From the NCBI RefSeq assembly GCF_009389715.1, contig NC_052395.1, positions 19,379,528 through 19,443,527 on the forward strand: a stretch of 64,000 bases of DNA, given 5' to 3'. The DNA is from Phoenix dactylifera (lineage: Eukaryota > Streptophyta > Magnoliopsida > Arecales > Arecaceae). Under the pieces are notes generated by a model. The model had not been told where the DNA came from. It searched no databases and saw only the letters and a program-made list of their open reading frames with translations. Shown here in pieces: positions 23,100-35,069 of the stretch (position 1 is the first letter of the stretch; each line of letters begins with the position of its first letter). Both the position numbers and the translations under genes were made by a program.

Positions 23100-24845
23100 A
23101 GGACTTTGTAAAGCAGCCAAATCAACAAAAACAATGTTTTAACACTTTTTCAACCGCGGCTTTAGCCCAACCGTCAACATCTAAACAATGGTGTCTTAAA
23201 TATTGGCAAAGAACTAGCATGCTAGGAAAGAGCAAGATAATTTATTTCTATTTAGAAAGAAAAATAATATAATGTGATTTGTGTTTATCCTCATTTTTAT
23301 CCTATATCTTTATAAGCCCATGTATTTCCCTGCTAAAAAATAAGACTATAAGTTTGGTTAAACAATAAAATCTTATAAAATCCTGAAATCATAAAATCAA
23401 AAAAAAATTATTTTGAGTAAAAGTTTTTGTTTATGTTTTTCTCTCTATATCATCTTTTATTTTTTTTAAACCTACTGTTCTATCAACCAAAAACCTTATG
23501 ATAGATATAAGTTTTAAAAATAAAAATTTTAAAAATCAAAAATGAATAAACGAAGATTTTGAATTAAAAAAATCAATAGTTACATAAGTTCGGTATTATT
23601 TCACATGTGGACATGGAGCGGATGCTTGCGGCTGGTTCGCATGGTCGTTGTTGGGCAGCAGAGAAGATGGGTCTTCAAGTTTGGACTCTTAGTCTCTAGA
23701 AAGGACCCCAAAATGGTCAACCAAGTCGTACCCAAGCTTCCTTAGGATCATCCCAGGTCGCCATAAACGGCGGTCCTATAGATATTTTTTTTTTCTCTCT
23801 CTCTCTCTTTTTGATCCTATTGGTGGAATGAAAAAAACGGAGTTGGGAGGAGTTACAGCGAAGAAAGTAGCGAAATTACAGGAAGAGGGACCGCCGCGGT
23901 TCCATCTTTTTGACAAGAGCGGGTCCGCAGCAGCTATGTATTTTTTAGTTGGACCAGGTCCACCGCGGAATATTGGTGGACCAGTCCAACCTACACGCTT
24001 TTTTTAATTTCGTCTATAGTGCCGCTGCATGGTTAGACTGGTCCACCAGCTGGGCGATGGAATCTAAGGGCTGCTTAAATATCACCATCAATCGGCGTCA
24101 CAAGTAGATCGAGTCCAAGGAATAATCTTGTCGCAGCTTTCCCAGTTCTTCTACGCAGGGGCGGCTCAATACATTCCGGGGCCTAAGGCGAATCCAATGA
24201 ACGAGGCCTTTTTTTTTAATAATAATTTTTTTAATAAATATAAAATACTTAAAAAATATATATATAAATAGATAGCTACCAAGTACACTATTTCAACAAA
24301 GATACATGAATCTAATAAAGATAGACAAGAAGCCTTTTTAATTTAATATAATTCTTGAATGGAAGCACATAAAAGTAATTACTCTAAATGAAGGGCCATG
24401 AAACTGATTAAATAACTGAGATAATGCTTGGCAATACTGTTTACCATGTCAAGCAAGAGCCGAATAGGAAAAGGTCATCCCATGGCACTTCATGGTTAAG
24501 GTAAAGAAAAGAATTTGTCCATAAAGAAACCTCTCTATAAGAGAAAGTAGGGTCATTATGGGAAATTCACTCTATCTAATTAATAAAAGTCCCGTCCCAC
24601 CATCTCTCCTTCAAGTGAGTACCCAAGCAGCAACTGCAACATCACAGCACAGCAGCCATTCAACCCCCTCCCTCCTTTTCTCTCTCTACCACCCAAGAGG
24701 GGAGAAGAAACCGAGAGGAGAAAACTAAAAGAATTTCCACCCTCCAAGAAGTCCATCTCCAATCCCCCTATCTTTCTTCCGGATGGCCCAGCTGGATCAG
24801 GAGTAATGTGAGGGAAGGAAAACCAAGACCAAAACCAAAAAAGAG
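23100..24845. other. Non-coding stretch with a possible hAT terminus
   Basis: AT-rich at first, then a mixed region around 23600-24160 with repeated GTGGACCAGTCC-like words (an imperfect inverted pair near 23950-23985). At 24156 the sequence CAGGGGCGGCTCAA, then GGGGCCTAAGGCGAA, resembles the terminal inverted repeat of plant hAT elements; no partner terminus was found. No gene is supported. Confidence 0.4.
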
Positions 24846-24849
24846 AAGG

Positions 24850-25845
24850 GATGAAAGATAAGAGTGGCTTCAGGCGTCTATCAAGCCAACCAAATCCCTC
24901 CTCTCTCTCTCTCCCCCAAAACAAAACTACTGTCCCCAACATCCCAAATTGCCCCTCTGCAGGCCAGGAAACTCTCCACCTCCCTTCCAAATAAAGAAAA
25001 GTACCTTTCTTCTCGAGCCATTTTCTTATACTTGGTGCAGTCCTTTTTCAAATATCCCTGTTTTCTACAGAAGAAGCACTTTATTTGTTTTTTGTCAGCC
25101 ATTTTGGCTGACACTTTCATTTTCTTCTTCTTGACAGGAATATGATGACTGGTACCACTGATTTCCTTATATTCTTTTCCCTTATGAGAGGTGAGAAAAA
25201 AAAACTCTCTTGCCTCTCTTGCTTTATTTTCTACTCCTCATCAACACACATGGTTAGAAGTTTATTCATAGTCCATTTTTCTGTATGTCTATTATATGAG
25301 ATCTTAAATGGTGCATACTCTATAGGCAGAGAATTAAGAACAAAGTGTATAAGAAAAGTCTCTGATATGTCTACTTCTAATGATTTTAATTGGGCAGTGA
25401 TGTCATGTAATTCCATAATGTGCTTGCGTACGCCACCATTATCATTATACTTTAAAAAAGCAAACCTTGAGATTAAGGTGTTGGCAAGGGCTTTCTTTAA
25501 ACTCACAAATTGCTCCTCCACTGCTGTTAAGAATTCTTTTGCAGTTTTGTAATCAGGAATTGAGCCTCTTATCTTTCTGGAGATATAATTTTGTATGAGT
25601 AAAAGACTTAAGCGGTTTGACCGCTCCCACATCTCGTACAACTTTTTCTCCTCTAGCGTAGTTTCTTCCGTAGGGACAGGTGACATGTCCTCATGAAATG
25701 CCAGACCAATATCCATGGACCCTAAAGTAAATGTCAGTCTTTCTTTCCATTCCGAAAAAATTGAACCATTAAGTATTAGGATGCATGATGTGGATTGTGA
25801 AAAAACTGTCGAAAATAAAGCTGCAAAACATATGCTTACTATCAA
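24850..25845 (-). pseudogene. Copia-type gag relic with zinc knuckle
   Basis: The minus strand from about 25780 encodes LNGSIFSEWKERLTFTLGSM, then LYEMWERSNRLSLLLIQNYI, AVEEQFVSLKKALANTLISR and RKHIMELHDITAQLKSLEVD, a Retrotran_gag_2/UBN2-type gag, ending at 25231. After a frame change, a knuckle CFFCRKQGYLKKDC is read at about 25075-25034. The knuckle has Tyr where the zinc-binding His belongs. No protease or pol follows. It may belong to the LTR at 27524-27823, which has the same orientation, but the 1.7-kb gap is long. Confidence 0.78.
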
Positions 25846-26811
25846 TATGCATGCTATAATTACGCTAAAACCTTATCTAAATTACTAACCCATATTAGCA
25901 ATTTAGTAAGTAAATCAAAATTAACTTTACATGATTTACCCCTTCGATAAAACTAATGTATTAAGTATGATATTTAATAAACTTTATATGTTTAGTTGAA
26001 AAAATTCAAAGAATAACAGTCAGATCAGCTTCAGATCAGTAGTGGAGCACTAGGCTCACTTAAGTACCAGCATTTGTTAGGCACGTATGCCTTTTTGACA
26101 AACTTTTCTTAGACACCGTGATTCAATGGGTAAATTTTACTAAATATTGTTCAATATTAATGAAGAATTCAAGGCCTTTAGGCAACAAGATTTTATCCTA
26201 AATATCATATTAATAACATTATTTCATCCCATCATTAACTTTGTATAATGACTTCCTTTTGGGGCCAGTTCATTATGTATGATGCAAGTATTCAATTTCA
26301 TGAGATGGTGATAAAAAAACTCTTTATTGATTAAATTAAAGCATTCTAAGATTTATGGGATGCTTTGGCTTATCATCACAAATATGCAAAAAATTTAATC
26401 ATTTTTATGTCTTTTCCTATATAAGATACTTTGGCTCGTCTCATGCATATATCATCCTTTTAATCATGAAAAATATGAATAATTTAAACAATCATGTATC
26501 ATCATAAGAAAGCATCTAAATTGATCATTTATGTAATAAATTCATTACAGGGACCAATATGTGATAATCGGTGTACTGTTCTGTAATGAATCCTAAGTAC
26601 AGGGATCAAATAAATATATTTTAGGATCTTTTTGTAACTCAACTTTCTTCTGCAGACTGTATACAAATTAATGTAATGAAACTTGAGTACTTAGAGGACC
26701 TTTCTGTAATTTAACTTTGGACCATATATGAATCTCTGAAGCCCCTTTTTCAGAATAACATATTGTCAAGGGTTTTAATTGTAAAAGGCAGAGTTCAGGC
26801 CAAATGGATTC

Positions 26812-27320
26812 GGGTTTCGGGTCGAAACCCAAAACCTGTTAATCCCTTCACTTTTTTTTAATTTAAATGGATTCGGATTTTGGGTTGGAACCCGAAACCC
26901 GATCCACTCACTTCATCTTCTCCAAACCACCGATTGAATGAAGAGGAGGAGGTCGCCGGTTTCGGCAAACCGGCGACCTCCTCCCACCCATTCGGGGGCG
27001 CAACCGCCGCCACTGGCAACAGGGGCGGCCGCGGGGTCGGTCAAATCCTCCTTCCCCTTCTTCTTTTTTTTTTCCTTTGTTCTTTCCTCCGCCCGCGGTG
27101 GCCATGGCGGCCACGGCAGGTCGCAGCCACTACAGGCTCACCGGGGCGGCAAGTCGCAGTGGCTGCTGGGGAGGCGGGCCACTGGATGGTGGGCCTGTTG
27201 ACCACCGGGTAGGATGGGGAGGGCAGCGACCGAGACCCGCCGTAGCGGCGGCCATGGCAGTGGCTCTCCCTTCCTCATTTTTCTCAAACAAAGATGGAAG
27301 AAGGGGAAAGATATGAAGAA
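26812..27320. other. GC-rich island with strong hairpin inside retroelement remains
   Basis: Overlapping open frames on both strands are low-complexity (Gly/Pro/Arg) and carry no domain. A repeated GGATTCGGGTTTCGGGT/GGATTCGGATTTTGGGT word starts the block (26812 and 26868). 26945-26962 and 26967-26984 form a perfect 18-bp inverted repeat with a CGGC loop. It may be captured host sequence or the leader of the Copia relic. Confidence 0.5.
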
Positions 27321-27322
27321 GT

Positions 27323-27445
27323 TAGTCCCACATCACCCAAATGAAAATAATTCATTGCTTTAGGTAATATGGGGAAGGGGCTGCATCCAAAGTTAGGAGT
27401 TTAGTCCCACATCGGCCAGCCAGAAATATTTTACATGTTTAAATA
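27323..27445 (+). promoter_or_regulatory. Two snRNA-type upstream sequence elements
   Basis: AGTCCCACATC occurs at 27324 and 27404; the second continues AGTCCCACATCGG, an exact match to the plant snRNA upstream sequence element (RTCCCACATCG). A TTTAAATA box follows the second about 24 bp downstream (27438-27445). The sequence after it is not a recognisable U1-U6 or U3 RNA, so this is a promoter-like relic or a chance/TE-borne motif. Confidence 0.4.
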
Positions 27446-27523
27446 ACATGGGCACTCAAATTTTTCGAACCAACAGATCAAACAGATATAATTTATTTTA
27501 GAATCCACCTGCTATGATACCAT

Positions 27524-27823
27524 TGATAGAATAATTAACCTTAATAAATTATAAATGAATAATTAACATTAATAAATTATAAATGAGCTCTTAATGCTCC
27601 TATTAGAAAAGGGGTCTAATAGGCTATTTATAGCCCTCTCCAGGACCAAACACCGTAGGTGGTTACACCCGTGAAGAGTCACCTCCCATCAAGGTAATTC
27701 TTCACTGCTGTGAAATTACCCTAATGCCCTTAAGATCATCAGAATTTACGAAATTCAAGGGACACTTGTGAAATGTGGGTTCTAATTAAACGGGATAAGG
27801 GTTTAACTAAACAGGATCCAACA
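27524..27823 (-). repeat. Copia LTR, minus orientation
   Basis: On the minus strand it starts TGTTGGATCCTG and ends ATTCTATCA, classic TG...CA ends, followed by ATGGTATCATAGC, a near-match to the initiator tRNA-Met primer site (27523-27511). An AT-rich 29-bp unit is duplicated inside (27530-27588). Either a solo LTR or the 5' LTR of the gag relic at 24850-25845. Confidence 0.78.
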
Positions 27824-27829
27824 AGCTAT

Positions 27830-29065
27830 ACACTCTTCAAAGATTATGAGGAGAACAGGTTGGAAAAACAAGAGTCTCTCCGAGTTTCTACTACTAAGTT
27901 AAGTAGCACTTCAGCTATTCAATTATAGAATAGATTCCGAGAGACACTAATAAGATGGGGCATTTCATCTTTTATTGGTCTTTTGATCGGACTTTATATG
28001 GTTTTAGGTGACTCTTGTGAATCAACGATGGGTAATTGATATAGTGAGACTAATTAAACTTTAGATCAATTTTTATGCAGCAATCCTCGATTACACCCTA
28101 TGTAATCCATTGTTGTCTTATATATAGAACGTCATGCATCAGAAATCACAACCCTACAGCTGGGTATTGCTAAACCGGCCACCAATTGTGAGTCCTATTA
28201 TAAATACACTTTGTTTTTAAAAATATAGCTCTGCTTTTCCTCTATTCAGTAAGAATGCTGGAAGTGAGAGCAGTAAATTGGTATAAGCTATTATAAATGC
28301 ATGATTCTTTTGTACCTCTCTTCTGATTCAACCAAGTTCATTTGAGTGCTAACAAGATCTTTTCTCTCTTCCCTCTTTGAAACGTATAAAAGTATGTTAA
28401 ATTGGACCATTCAGACAACTCTAGAGGGGTGAAAATGTTATTTTTGGTAGACGTCCTTGAATAGTCAAAACAATGACCGCACCAGCAATACGAATACAAA
28501 ATAAGCACGACATATACTCTATCCATCCCAATTAATAATTGGTATTGAGAGGAAATGAGATAGCATGACATATCATTTTATCTCAATGCTAGCTGCCATC
28601 GAAGAGATCGATATTTAGACATATTGGCTGATATGTAATGCATCAAATATCAATTAATCAACATAAAAAGGCGGTAAAATTATATCAAAAACATCCGGTG
28701 ACATAGTAACTAATATCGTATCAATTGATATTTTTAGAAGCATTTTTAAATAAATGTTATCGATCTTCATGGCATTAGCTATTGTCAAAATTTTTAATCA
28801 TAAGATATTTCTCTAAATGTTAGTTCACAATTTTTTTTTTTTTTTTAGTCTCTGCAATTCACCATCATCAAGTTTGAATCCGAGACTTCTTACTCGGTGA
28901 AATAGATGCCAACATGCTGATCACGGGTAGTTGGCATAGAAAGCTTAAATTCCTTGCCGTGTGAAATGACGAGCCATTGGCTTTTAATAAAATTAAACCC
29001 CGGGAGGCACTTCATAACATGACACTAAATTATATTTAGCCAATAAAATAGAGGTCAATGTAACT
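27830..29065. other. Unassigned AT-rich stretch
   Basis: No coding region or known element recognised. It contains a T-run near 28833-28847. Short open frames have no recognisable composition. Confidence 0.5.
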
Positions 29066-29067
29066 CG

Positions 29068-29462
<395 letters not shown>

Positions 29463-29960
29463 GCACCTGAACTAAGATCGTTGCCTTGACGAAAACTGTT
29501 AATTACTCCAGATCATGTGGAGGTGTTCTATTGTACTGGATGTGGGGATTATTGAAAGGTTGACGAGGAGAAAGAAAAGGCTGAAGTGGACTTGTGATGT
29601 CTTATTTTCAGCACTTGCGACCTCGTCATAAGATCCTGGTCGTGCGACTCGATCTTTTCCTTTGTTCAAGCGAGTTGAAGACCAATTCTCATGCGGATCC
29701 CACCATGTAGTATTTTGGAAGATCTTTAATTCAAATCGGACATCTCTGTGTTTCGTCTACTTACGTATTAGACGGTCAGAAGAAATGCGTATCCTACGTA
29801 TTTTTGGTCACGCGTAGTCCGCGAGGTCCAGATTCCTCACTGAATGATCTTATGGCTTTTCGGAGTCGAGAAATGTCAGCAAACGATGCACGATGCCTAG
29901 CGGTTTTCTGAAACCACCATTGCAACGTCTCCACGTCTCCAAGAGGAGGACGGGGAGAAT

Positions 29961-30100
29961 ATCATTTTTTTTTTTTAAATGCGGTTAACTGACAGCAGAA
30001 TGCGAATAAATCCTCTTACAGCAAAAAAAAATCATTTTATTTATTTATTTGCGGTTAACTGACTGCAGGATGTGAATAAATCCTCTGACAGCAAAAAAAA
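29961..30100. repeat. Two tandem copies of a 70-bp unit
   Basis: The unit ATCATTTT...GCGGTTAACTGAC...GAATAAATCCTCT...CAGCAAAAAAAA is present at 29961-30030 and 30031-30100 with a few substitutions. It lies downstream of the TIR-only gene's stop codon, and no gene is seen between 29465 and 30300. Confidence 0.85.
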
Positions 30101-30307
30101 ATAAAAAGGGAACCCATGCATTTTGGAGGTTAGGGTCCCTCGTGGTTATTTTGTAGTTAATTATTACAAAAGAATGGTTTTCTGACAAATAAATGAAGAA
30201 GAAAAAAGAATGGGTTAACATTGGTCTCCTAATTTGCAAGTCCTTCATCAGCTAATCACAAGTTCGATCGGTGTGGGGAAGAATGATCAATGACCCTCCT
30301 CAGTTTG

Positions 30308-31049
30308 TCAGTGACCCCGTGCCTCTTTTATGCTCTTCTCCACAATCTCGGCGGTGCGTGATACCAAATCCGACCAGTTCCTGAACAAATAATTAAGCAA
30401 GCAAGAACATACCATGAGAAGAGTGTGATGAGCGAAAAATACAAGGCCAAAATTAACCACATTGCAAGACAAGTAGATAAGGAGGAGGAAAAGTTTCCTA
30501 CCCATTCTGTGAGTCGAATGTGATGCCAACCGTGTACTTGGCCTCCTCAAGAGCCTTCCTGAACAGCTCAATCTTCTCGGGCGGATGGGACCCGACGTCC
30601 GCCACCAGGATATCCGAGGGCTTGACATCGCAGAAGATCGGGATCAGCTTCTTACCGGACTCCACCAGCATCGCCAGCTCGTGGAGGCAGAAGAAGGACT
30701 CGCAGTACCTGGGAGAGAAGATGGCGATCCCAACCTTGCAGTCGAGTATCGCGCTGTTGATGCAATCGTATAGCTTGTCTCCCGGCTCCATGGTCCGGCT
30801 GTCCAGAAAAGGCCGGAGGTTGAGCTGGACCAGGCGGTCGTAGAGCAGCCCAGCCACGGTCCGTTTCGTGTCGGCTCCCCTGTGGTTTATGAAGACGTCG
30901 CATCGGCTTGTGGCCTTTTTCGGCTTCACCGTTCTCTGCGCAGCGGCAGCGGCGGGGACGGGGACAGCAGGTGCCTGCTTGCGGCCTCGAAAGCAGCTTA
31001 CGACCCTGGCGTTGAAGCGCCGAGAGAGAGCGGAGGATGTGACTGCCAT
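30308..31049 (-). CDS. TIR-only protein (predicted NAD+-cleaving TIR domain)
   Basis: Exons (minus): 31049-30502 and 30380-30308; 206 aa, GT-AG intron of 121 bp, in frame. Residues 1-47 are basic and Ala/Pro-rich; residues 50-170 form one TIR domain with no NB-ARC or LRR. Visible features: CDVFINHRGADTKRTVAG (strand A and the SNRGxDTR-like motif), FLDSRTMEPGDKL (BB loop) and FCLHEL with Glu at about 124, the position of the catalytic Glu of plant TIR NADases. It belongs to the small TIR-only family kept in monocots, which lack TIR-NLR receptors; grass members (for example BdTIR) cleave NAD+ to cyclic ADP-ribose isomers and can trigger cell death. Enzyme activity here is inferred from the family. 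The N-terminal extension might be a transit peptide; localisation is unknown. Confidence 0.93.
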
Positions 31050-31255
31050 GGATCCTCTAGATTCGCTGGAGGGTGTTTGTGTTAGTAATTCTGTGGGCGT
31101 TAATTTGCTGCTGCGATGAAAAATGTGGGCTTTTGTCTGCTTTCCGTCTCTCGTTTTGCCTTCTTCTTCTTTTTTCGTTGTGTTTGTGTATTGGTTGGAT
31201 TGCTTGGGGTCTGGGTGACAACGGCGCTGAGGGTGAGCTTGGCGGGGTTGGGTGC

Positions 31256-31262
31256 TTTTAAA
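31256..31262 (-). promoter_or_regulatory. Possible TATA box of the TIR-only gene
   Basis: The minus strand reads GTTTAAAAGC about 210 bp upstream of the ATG. No better box lies nearer. Confidence 0.35.
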
Positions 31263-33276
31263 CTGGGAGGGATGGGCGTGCTTTGAACGGATCGACCATC
31301 GTCAAGGTCTGAATTTGATTCCACGGCGGATGTTGATTTTGCCTGCGAACATTTCAAAGTGTGGGAGTAGGAGTTACGAAGTTTGATTTGTATGAGCATA
31401 TCTTTGTTATAGCGGGGAGACACTTCAGACCTTCAAATACGAAAACGCGCTGCTCTCTATATTTTTATGTTGTTGCTGATACTCACGTCAAGAATGTCTG
31501 TGCAAGGAATGTTACACTGCGCATCCGACAAAAGCACTTTACGACGTTGCCTCCAAGAGGAGAAAATGGCCGCGTTGAGGCTTTCTTGCATATATAGGAA
31601 GCGCGACATGTTTTATTGCACGGGGCGCAGATCTTTCTTCAGCCATGCCGGTCTCGCTGTCCTTGAACATTGACATGCCCAGGACCGGACCTTCCCGTTC
31701 TCCGGCATTTCCAGGTTCTGGAAAGTTGGAAAGCTTCACATTGTGGGACGAAGGTGAATCGGCTAGCATCTTTGATCTGGAACGTAACGTTTTTAATCCA
31801 GATAAGGCCAAACGGTGGGAATTTTCTTAAGAGTTGGAAGAATATTATTGCTGGAGATAGGACAGAGGCATCAAAAGGGAGCTTCCTTTACAAACTGTTC
31901 ATTACATGGATTGGACTGCATTGGATTTAATTTTCACCATGCAGGCGTTGCTGTCCAATCAAAGCCAACCACCTAATTTCTACATCTCGCGTCTGTAATG
32001 CCATTTTTTTCCTCGGTGAGCTACAGGAATAATGGTAATGGAGCAGCAAACTTACACAACAGTAGATTCTGTTTAATAGTTTTAGAACATGATTGGGGAC
32101 GTTCTGGGTAGCAATAAATAAATAAATAAAAAGCCAAATTTTCATGTCAGCTTAATTATTGTCGCCATGTTTTTTTTTGGAGACAGAGAGAAAGAGAGGA
32201 AACTAACGTTGTTATCATTAAAAAGAGAACAATACATGGCTACCTGCAACTCACAAGAGATAATAGTATGATGTTGCCTCTACGGGTCCACTTACATGAA
32301 AACTTGCCCGAGCTCTCCCGTTAAGGTGAAAGAGACAAGATTCAAAAATATAATTAGTAATACGAAGAGCCAATTTCTCATGGGCACCTCTCTTTTCTCA
32401 AATTGTGCTAGGAAAAGCATCCACGCCTGTCCTGAAAAGGTAGCGTTTCTATCATTATTCTTTTTTAAGAAAATGATTAGTAAAAAAAAAAAAATCACAT
32501 ATTCGTTGATTTAAGTTTATATACCCCAATTGAAAGGCAACTAAGGTTTGTCCTGATGGTCACACCCTTTACTTAGCAATCAAAGTTTCTACCTTTGATT
32601 TTTTGAAATTTATTGTCAGCCTATGTCATGCATAAAAGTCCAATTGCTCCACAAAATAGATATTTTCTATCACCCACGGTGACTGAAAGATGCATATTTT
32701 TTTACAAATAACATTCCGAAGAATGTAATTAAGATTTTCTTCTTAAATGTATTATGAGCTGATCAATTTCCAAACCATTTTCAAAATTAATAATATAATT
32801 ACGATTAGGATGTTCGCAAATTAAAAATCACTTTGTTATTCATAGAAATTAACAAGAATGTTTTTTCTGTTGTTATTCTCCCATTCTCCTTAGCTGTGGG
32901 AAAGATGGAAAATATTTTCTTGTACATCTTCCGGTAGCTTTATGAAGCTGAAACTCAAACTGCTAAGATCTTTTTAAATTTTATTATTACTGTTTTCTTT
33001 TCTAAAACATATTTATCTCTCCAATATATTATTAATTAAGGAGATGAGGTGAATTGGGTAGGGTAAGGCCTTCATTAAGCCCCCTCTAGCTTTGTTGCAG
33101 CTTGGAACCGTTCAAGGCTAGTCTAGGCATAATTTAGACAAGAATTGGAAATTAACAACAAATAAGCCTAAAACTAGTTTAAGTCATCCTAAAAGAAACA
33201 ATTTTTTCTCTTCAAATAAACAAAATTCCGACAAAACTCAAACCCCAATCTAGTATTGGATGCCATAAAGTTTAAA
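31263..33276. other. Intergenic stretch
   Basis: No supported gene. Open frames at 31539-31830 on both strands overlap each other and show no domain. 32100-33050 is AT-rich with homopolymer runs. Confidence 0.5.
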
Positions 33277-33490
33277 CCTTCTACAGTGCAACTTTTGCAC
33301 TGCAGAGTGTGGTACTATCACGGATAGCCACTACATCATTCGTCTCGGAGATAGATAGCTCGAGGCATCGTTAGTAGGATCCACAGCACACTGCAATGAT
33401 GAAGGAACGGCCATTTATCTCGAGATAGATAGTGTGGTGGTATATCTATGATAGTACGCACTTTGTGGTGCAAAAGTTGCACCGTAGAGG
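33277..33490. mobile_element. MITE with ~42-bp terminal inverted repeats
   Basis: Left end CTTCTACAGTGCAACTTTTG...GGTACTATCA (33278-33320) pairs with the reverse complement of 33449-33490 (CCTCTACGGTGCAACTTTTG). Length is about 210 bp and the interior has no coding capacity. Target duplication is unclear; the superfamily is not assigned. Confidence 0.78.
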
Positions 33491-34475
33491 ATCCATTTCA
33501 ATACAATATCTAGTACCATGCTGCAAAGTGGTGGTCCAAGAAATTAATGATACATGGTGGTGGGGCTGAATTGATGGAAGCTAGGCACAGCGCAAATGGT
33601 CTAAAAGGATTGTGAATTCCCTAGAGTCTAATTGTAGAAAATTCCTATAATCAGGATGATAATCATTTCTGCGTCATCGCTGAGATCACTAGCGGGCTCT
33701 CAATTATAGAGAAATTGATGGGTGGCTGAACGGTACTCAAGCTCCTGATAACTCCTACGTGGGGCTGCCTCACGATGGTACATGCTTCGCCGGACAACCA
33801 TTTGTATGTGGGCTATGACATCAATCCGTGACCCCAATTATAGGACTGGTAAAATTAAGCGGTGCCGTGAACGGGAAATGGGTGTATAGTATTATTTAAC
33901 GGCAGAAGAATCTCATTACAGACATTTAGGACATGCCAAATCGCTTTCGTGTACGTAAACTAGTAGGAAACTCCCGCTGGCCTTCATTTTTCTCTATACC
34001 CAACACACGGCGACTGGATTGGGAGAAAGTCTTGGAATCTGCACTCAAGATGGGGCGACCGGATTGACTTCATTAACAATTTCTAAATATTTGTAGTTAA
34101 TATTCCAAATCAACAGGCGAGGGACGGAATGGCTTGATCTTGCGATTCGCATGCATGCATGCTTAATTTACATAATCGCGCAAGGAAATCTTCTCCAACC
34201 TGAGTTGCTGATAATTCATCCAGTAGTCAAGTCTCGTGTGAGAAGAGTTGCAATGGGTAATCCTAACTCGCAGCAAACCAGTGTAATGTTAGAGATTCAA
34301 GATTGAACATGCTGTTATTTGCATGGCCTCTGATGAGTTACAAGTCCCGTGGCATGCATCGCTAAGGAGATGATGCAGCGTCATATGAGTACCTACATAA
34401 CGACGTACTTTACGTCGACGTCGTATCCGGAGGCAGCATCATCACCGTTAGGCTGATCGATGACAAGAAATTAGA
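33491..34475. other. Intergenic stretch downstream of EPF1
   Basis: No gene or recognised element. It presumably holds the 3' untranslated region of EPF1 near its right end. Confidence 0.5.
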
Positions 34476-34936
34476 TCAGGGAACTGGGTAGGACTTCCGG
34501 TTGCACATGCACTTGTAGGCCATGGGGCAGGTCTCCGCCTCTTGCAGGGACGCGCACACGAAGCTCACCATCACCAGGCGGCACGGCGAGCATGATCCAC
34601 ACGCATGCGAGCAGTCAGGCAGGCTGGATCCCGCTACCTGCACCGTATCCGCCTTCCCCTTCTTCTCCATCACCTCAACATACAGCCCGGCTCGTGCATT
34701 GCCTCCCCGGCCAACTACGGCTGGAGCCGTTGCTCCATGGTGCCAACCATCTGCTTGCATGGGAGAAGAACACCCAAGATAAAGCTTTAGAATGACAAAA
34801 ATAAATCTGTGCAGGGAAGAAATTAAGCAGCAACCGTACCTCGACGACTCCGGGCAATTTGTCTTCCCACAACAACCAGTGGAAGCAATAGGATGAGGAG
34901 GGTAAAAGCGGCGGCATGGGCGGAAGAAACTCGCAT
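34476..34936 (-). CDS. EPF1: EPIDERMAL PATTERNING FACTOR 1 precursor (secreted Cys-rich peptide)
   Basis: Exons (minus): 34936-34840 and 34750-34476; 123 aa, 89-bp intron with GT-AG borders. Residues 1-24 are a signal peptide (hydrophobic AAAFTLLILLLPLVVV). The mature C-terminal region carries eight cysteines at about 79, 83, 86, 89, 98, 107, 113 and 115 in the EPF pattern: DCSHACGSCSPCRLVMVSFV, then EAETCPMAYKCMCN, ending KSYPVP. This is almost the EPF1 mature sequence rather than EPF2 or stomagen (EPFL9). EPF1 is secreted by stomatal precursors and acts through ERECTA-family kinases and TMM to enforce one-cell spacing and limit stomatal formation. The upstream frame has a stop just before this ATG, which supports the start. 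The variable pro-region (residues 33-66) is unlike that of dicots, as is usual. Confidence 0.94.
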
Positions 34937-35058
34937 GGCTAAATCTGTGCAGGATGACGACCAAGTTTGATCTGGGAAGGGCCTGGGAATTTAAGGATGG
35001 TGAAGAGGTGAATCTACGGAGATTTGAAATGCTCCAACTCCACCCGGAACGTAGGGGA

Positions 35059-35068
35059 TCTATATATG
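35059..35068 (-). promoter_or_regulatory. TATA box of EPF1
   Basis: The minus strand reads GCATATATAGATCC about 125 bp upstream of the EPF1 ATG, a good TATA box at a sensible distance. Confidence 0.6.
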
Positions 35069-35069
35069 C

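Noticed and set aside
26880-27316. GC-rich open frames on both strands near 27 kb
   Set aside because: Overlapping frames with Gly/Pro/Arg-rich low complexity and no recognised motif; more likely non-coding GC-rich retroelement or captured DNA.
31539-31830. Overlapping 61- and 90-codon frames on opposite strands
   Set aside because: No domain, no splice partners and no clear promoter; I could not choose either as a gene.
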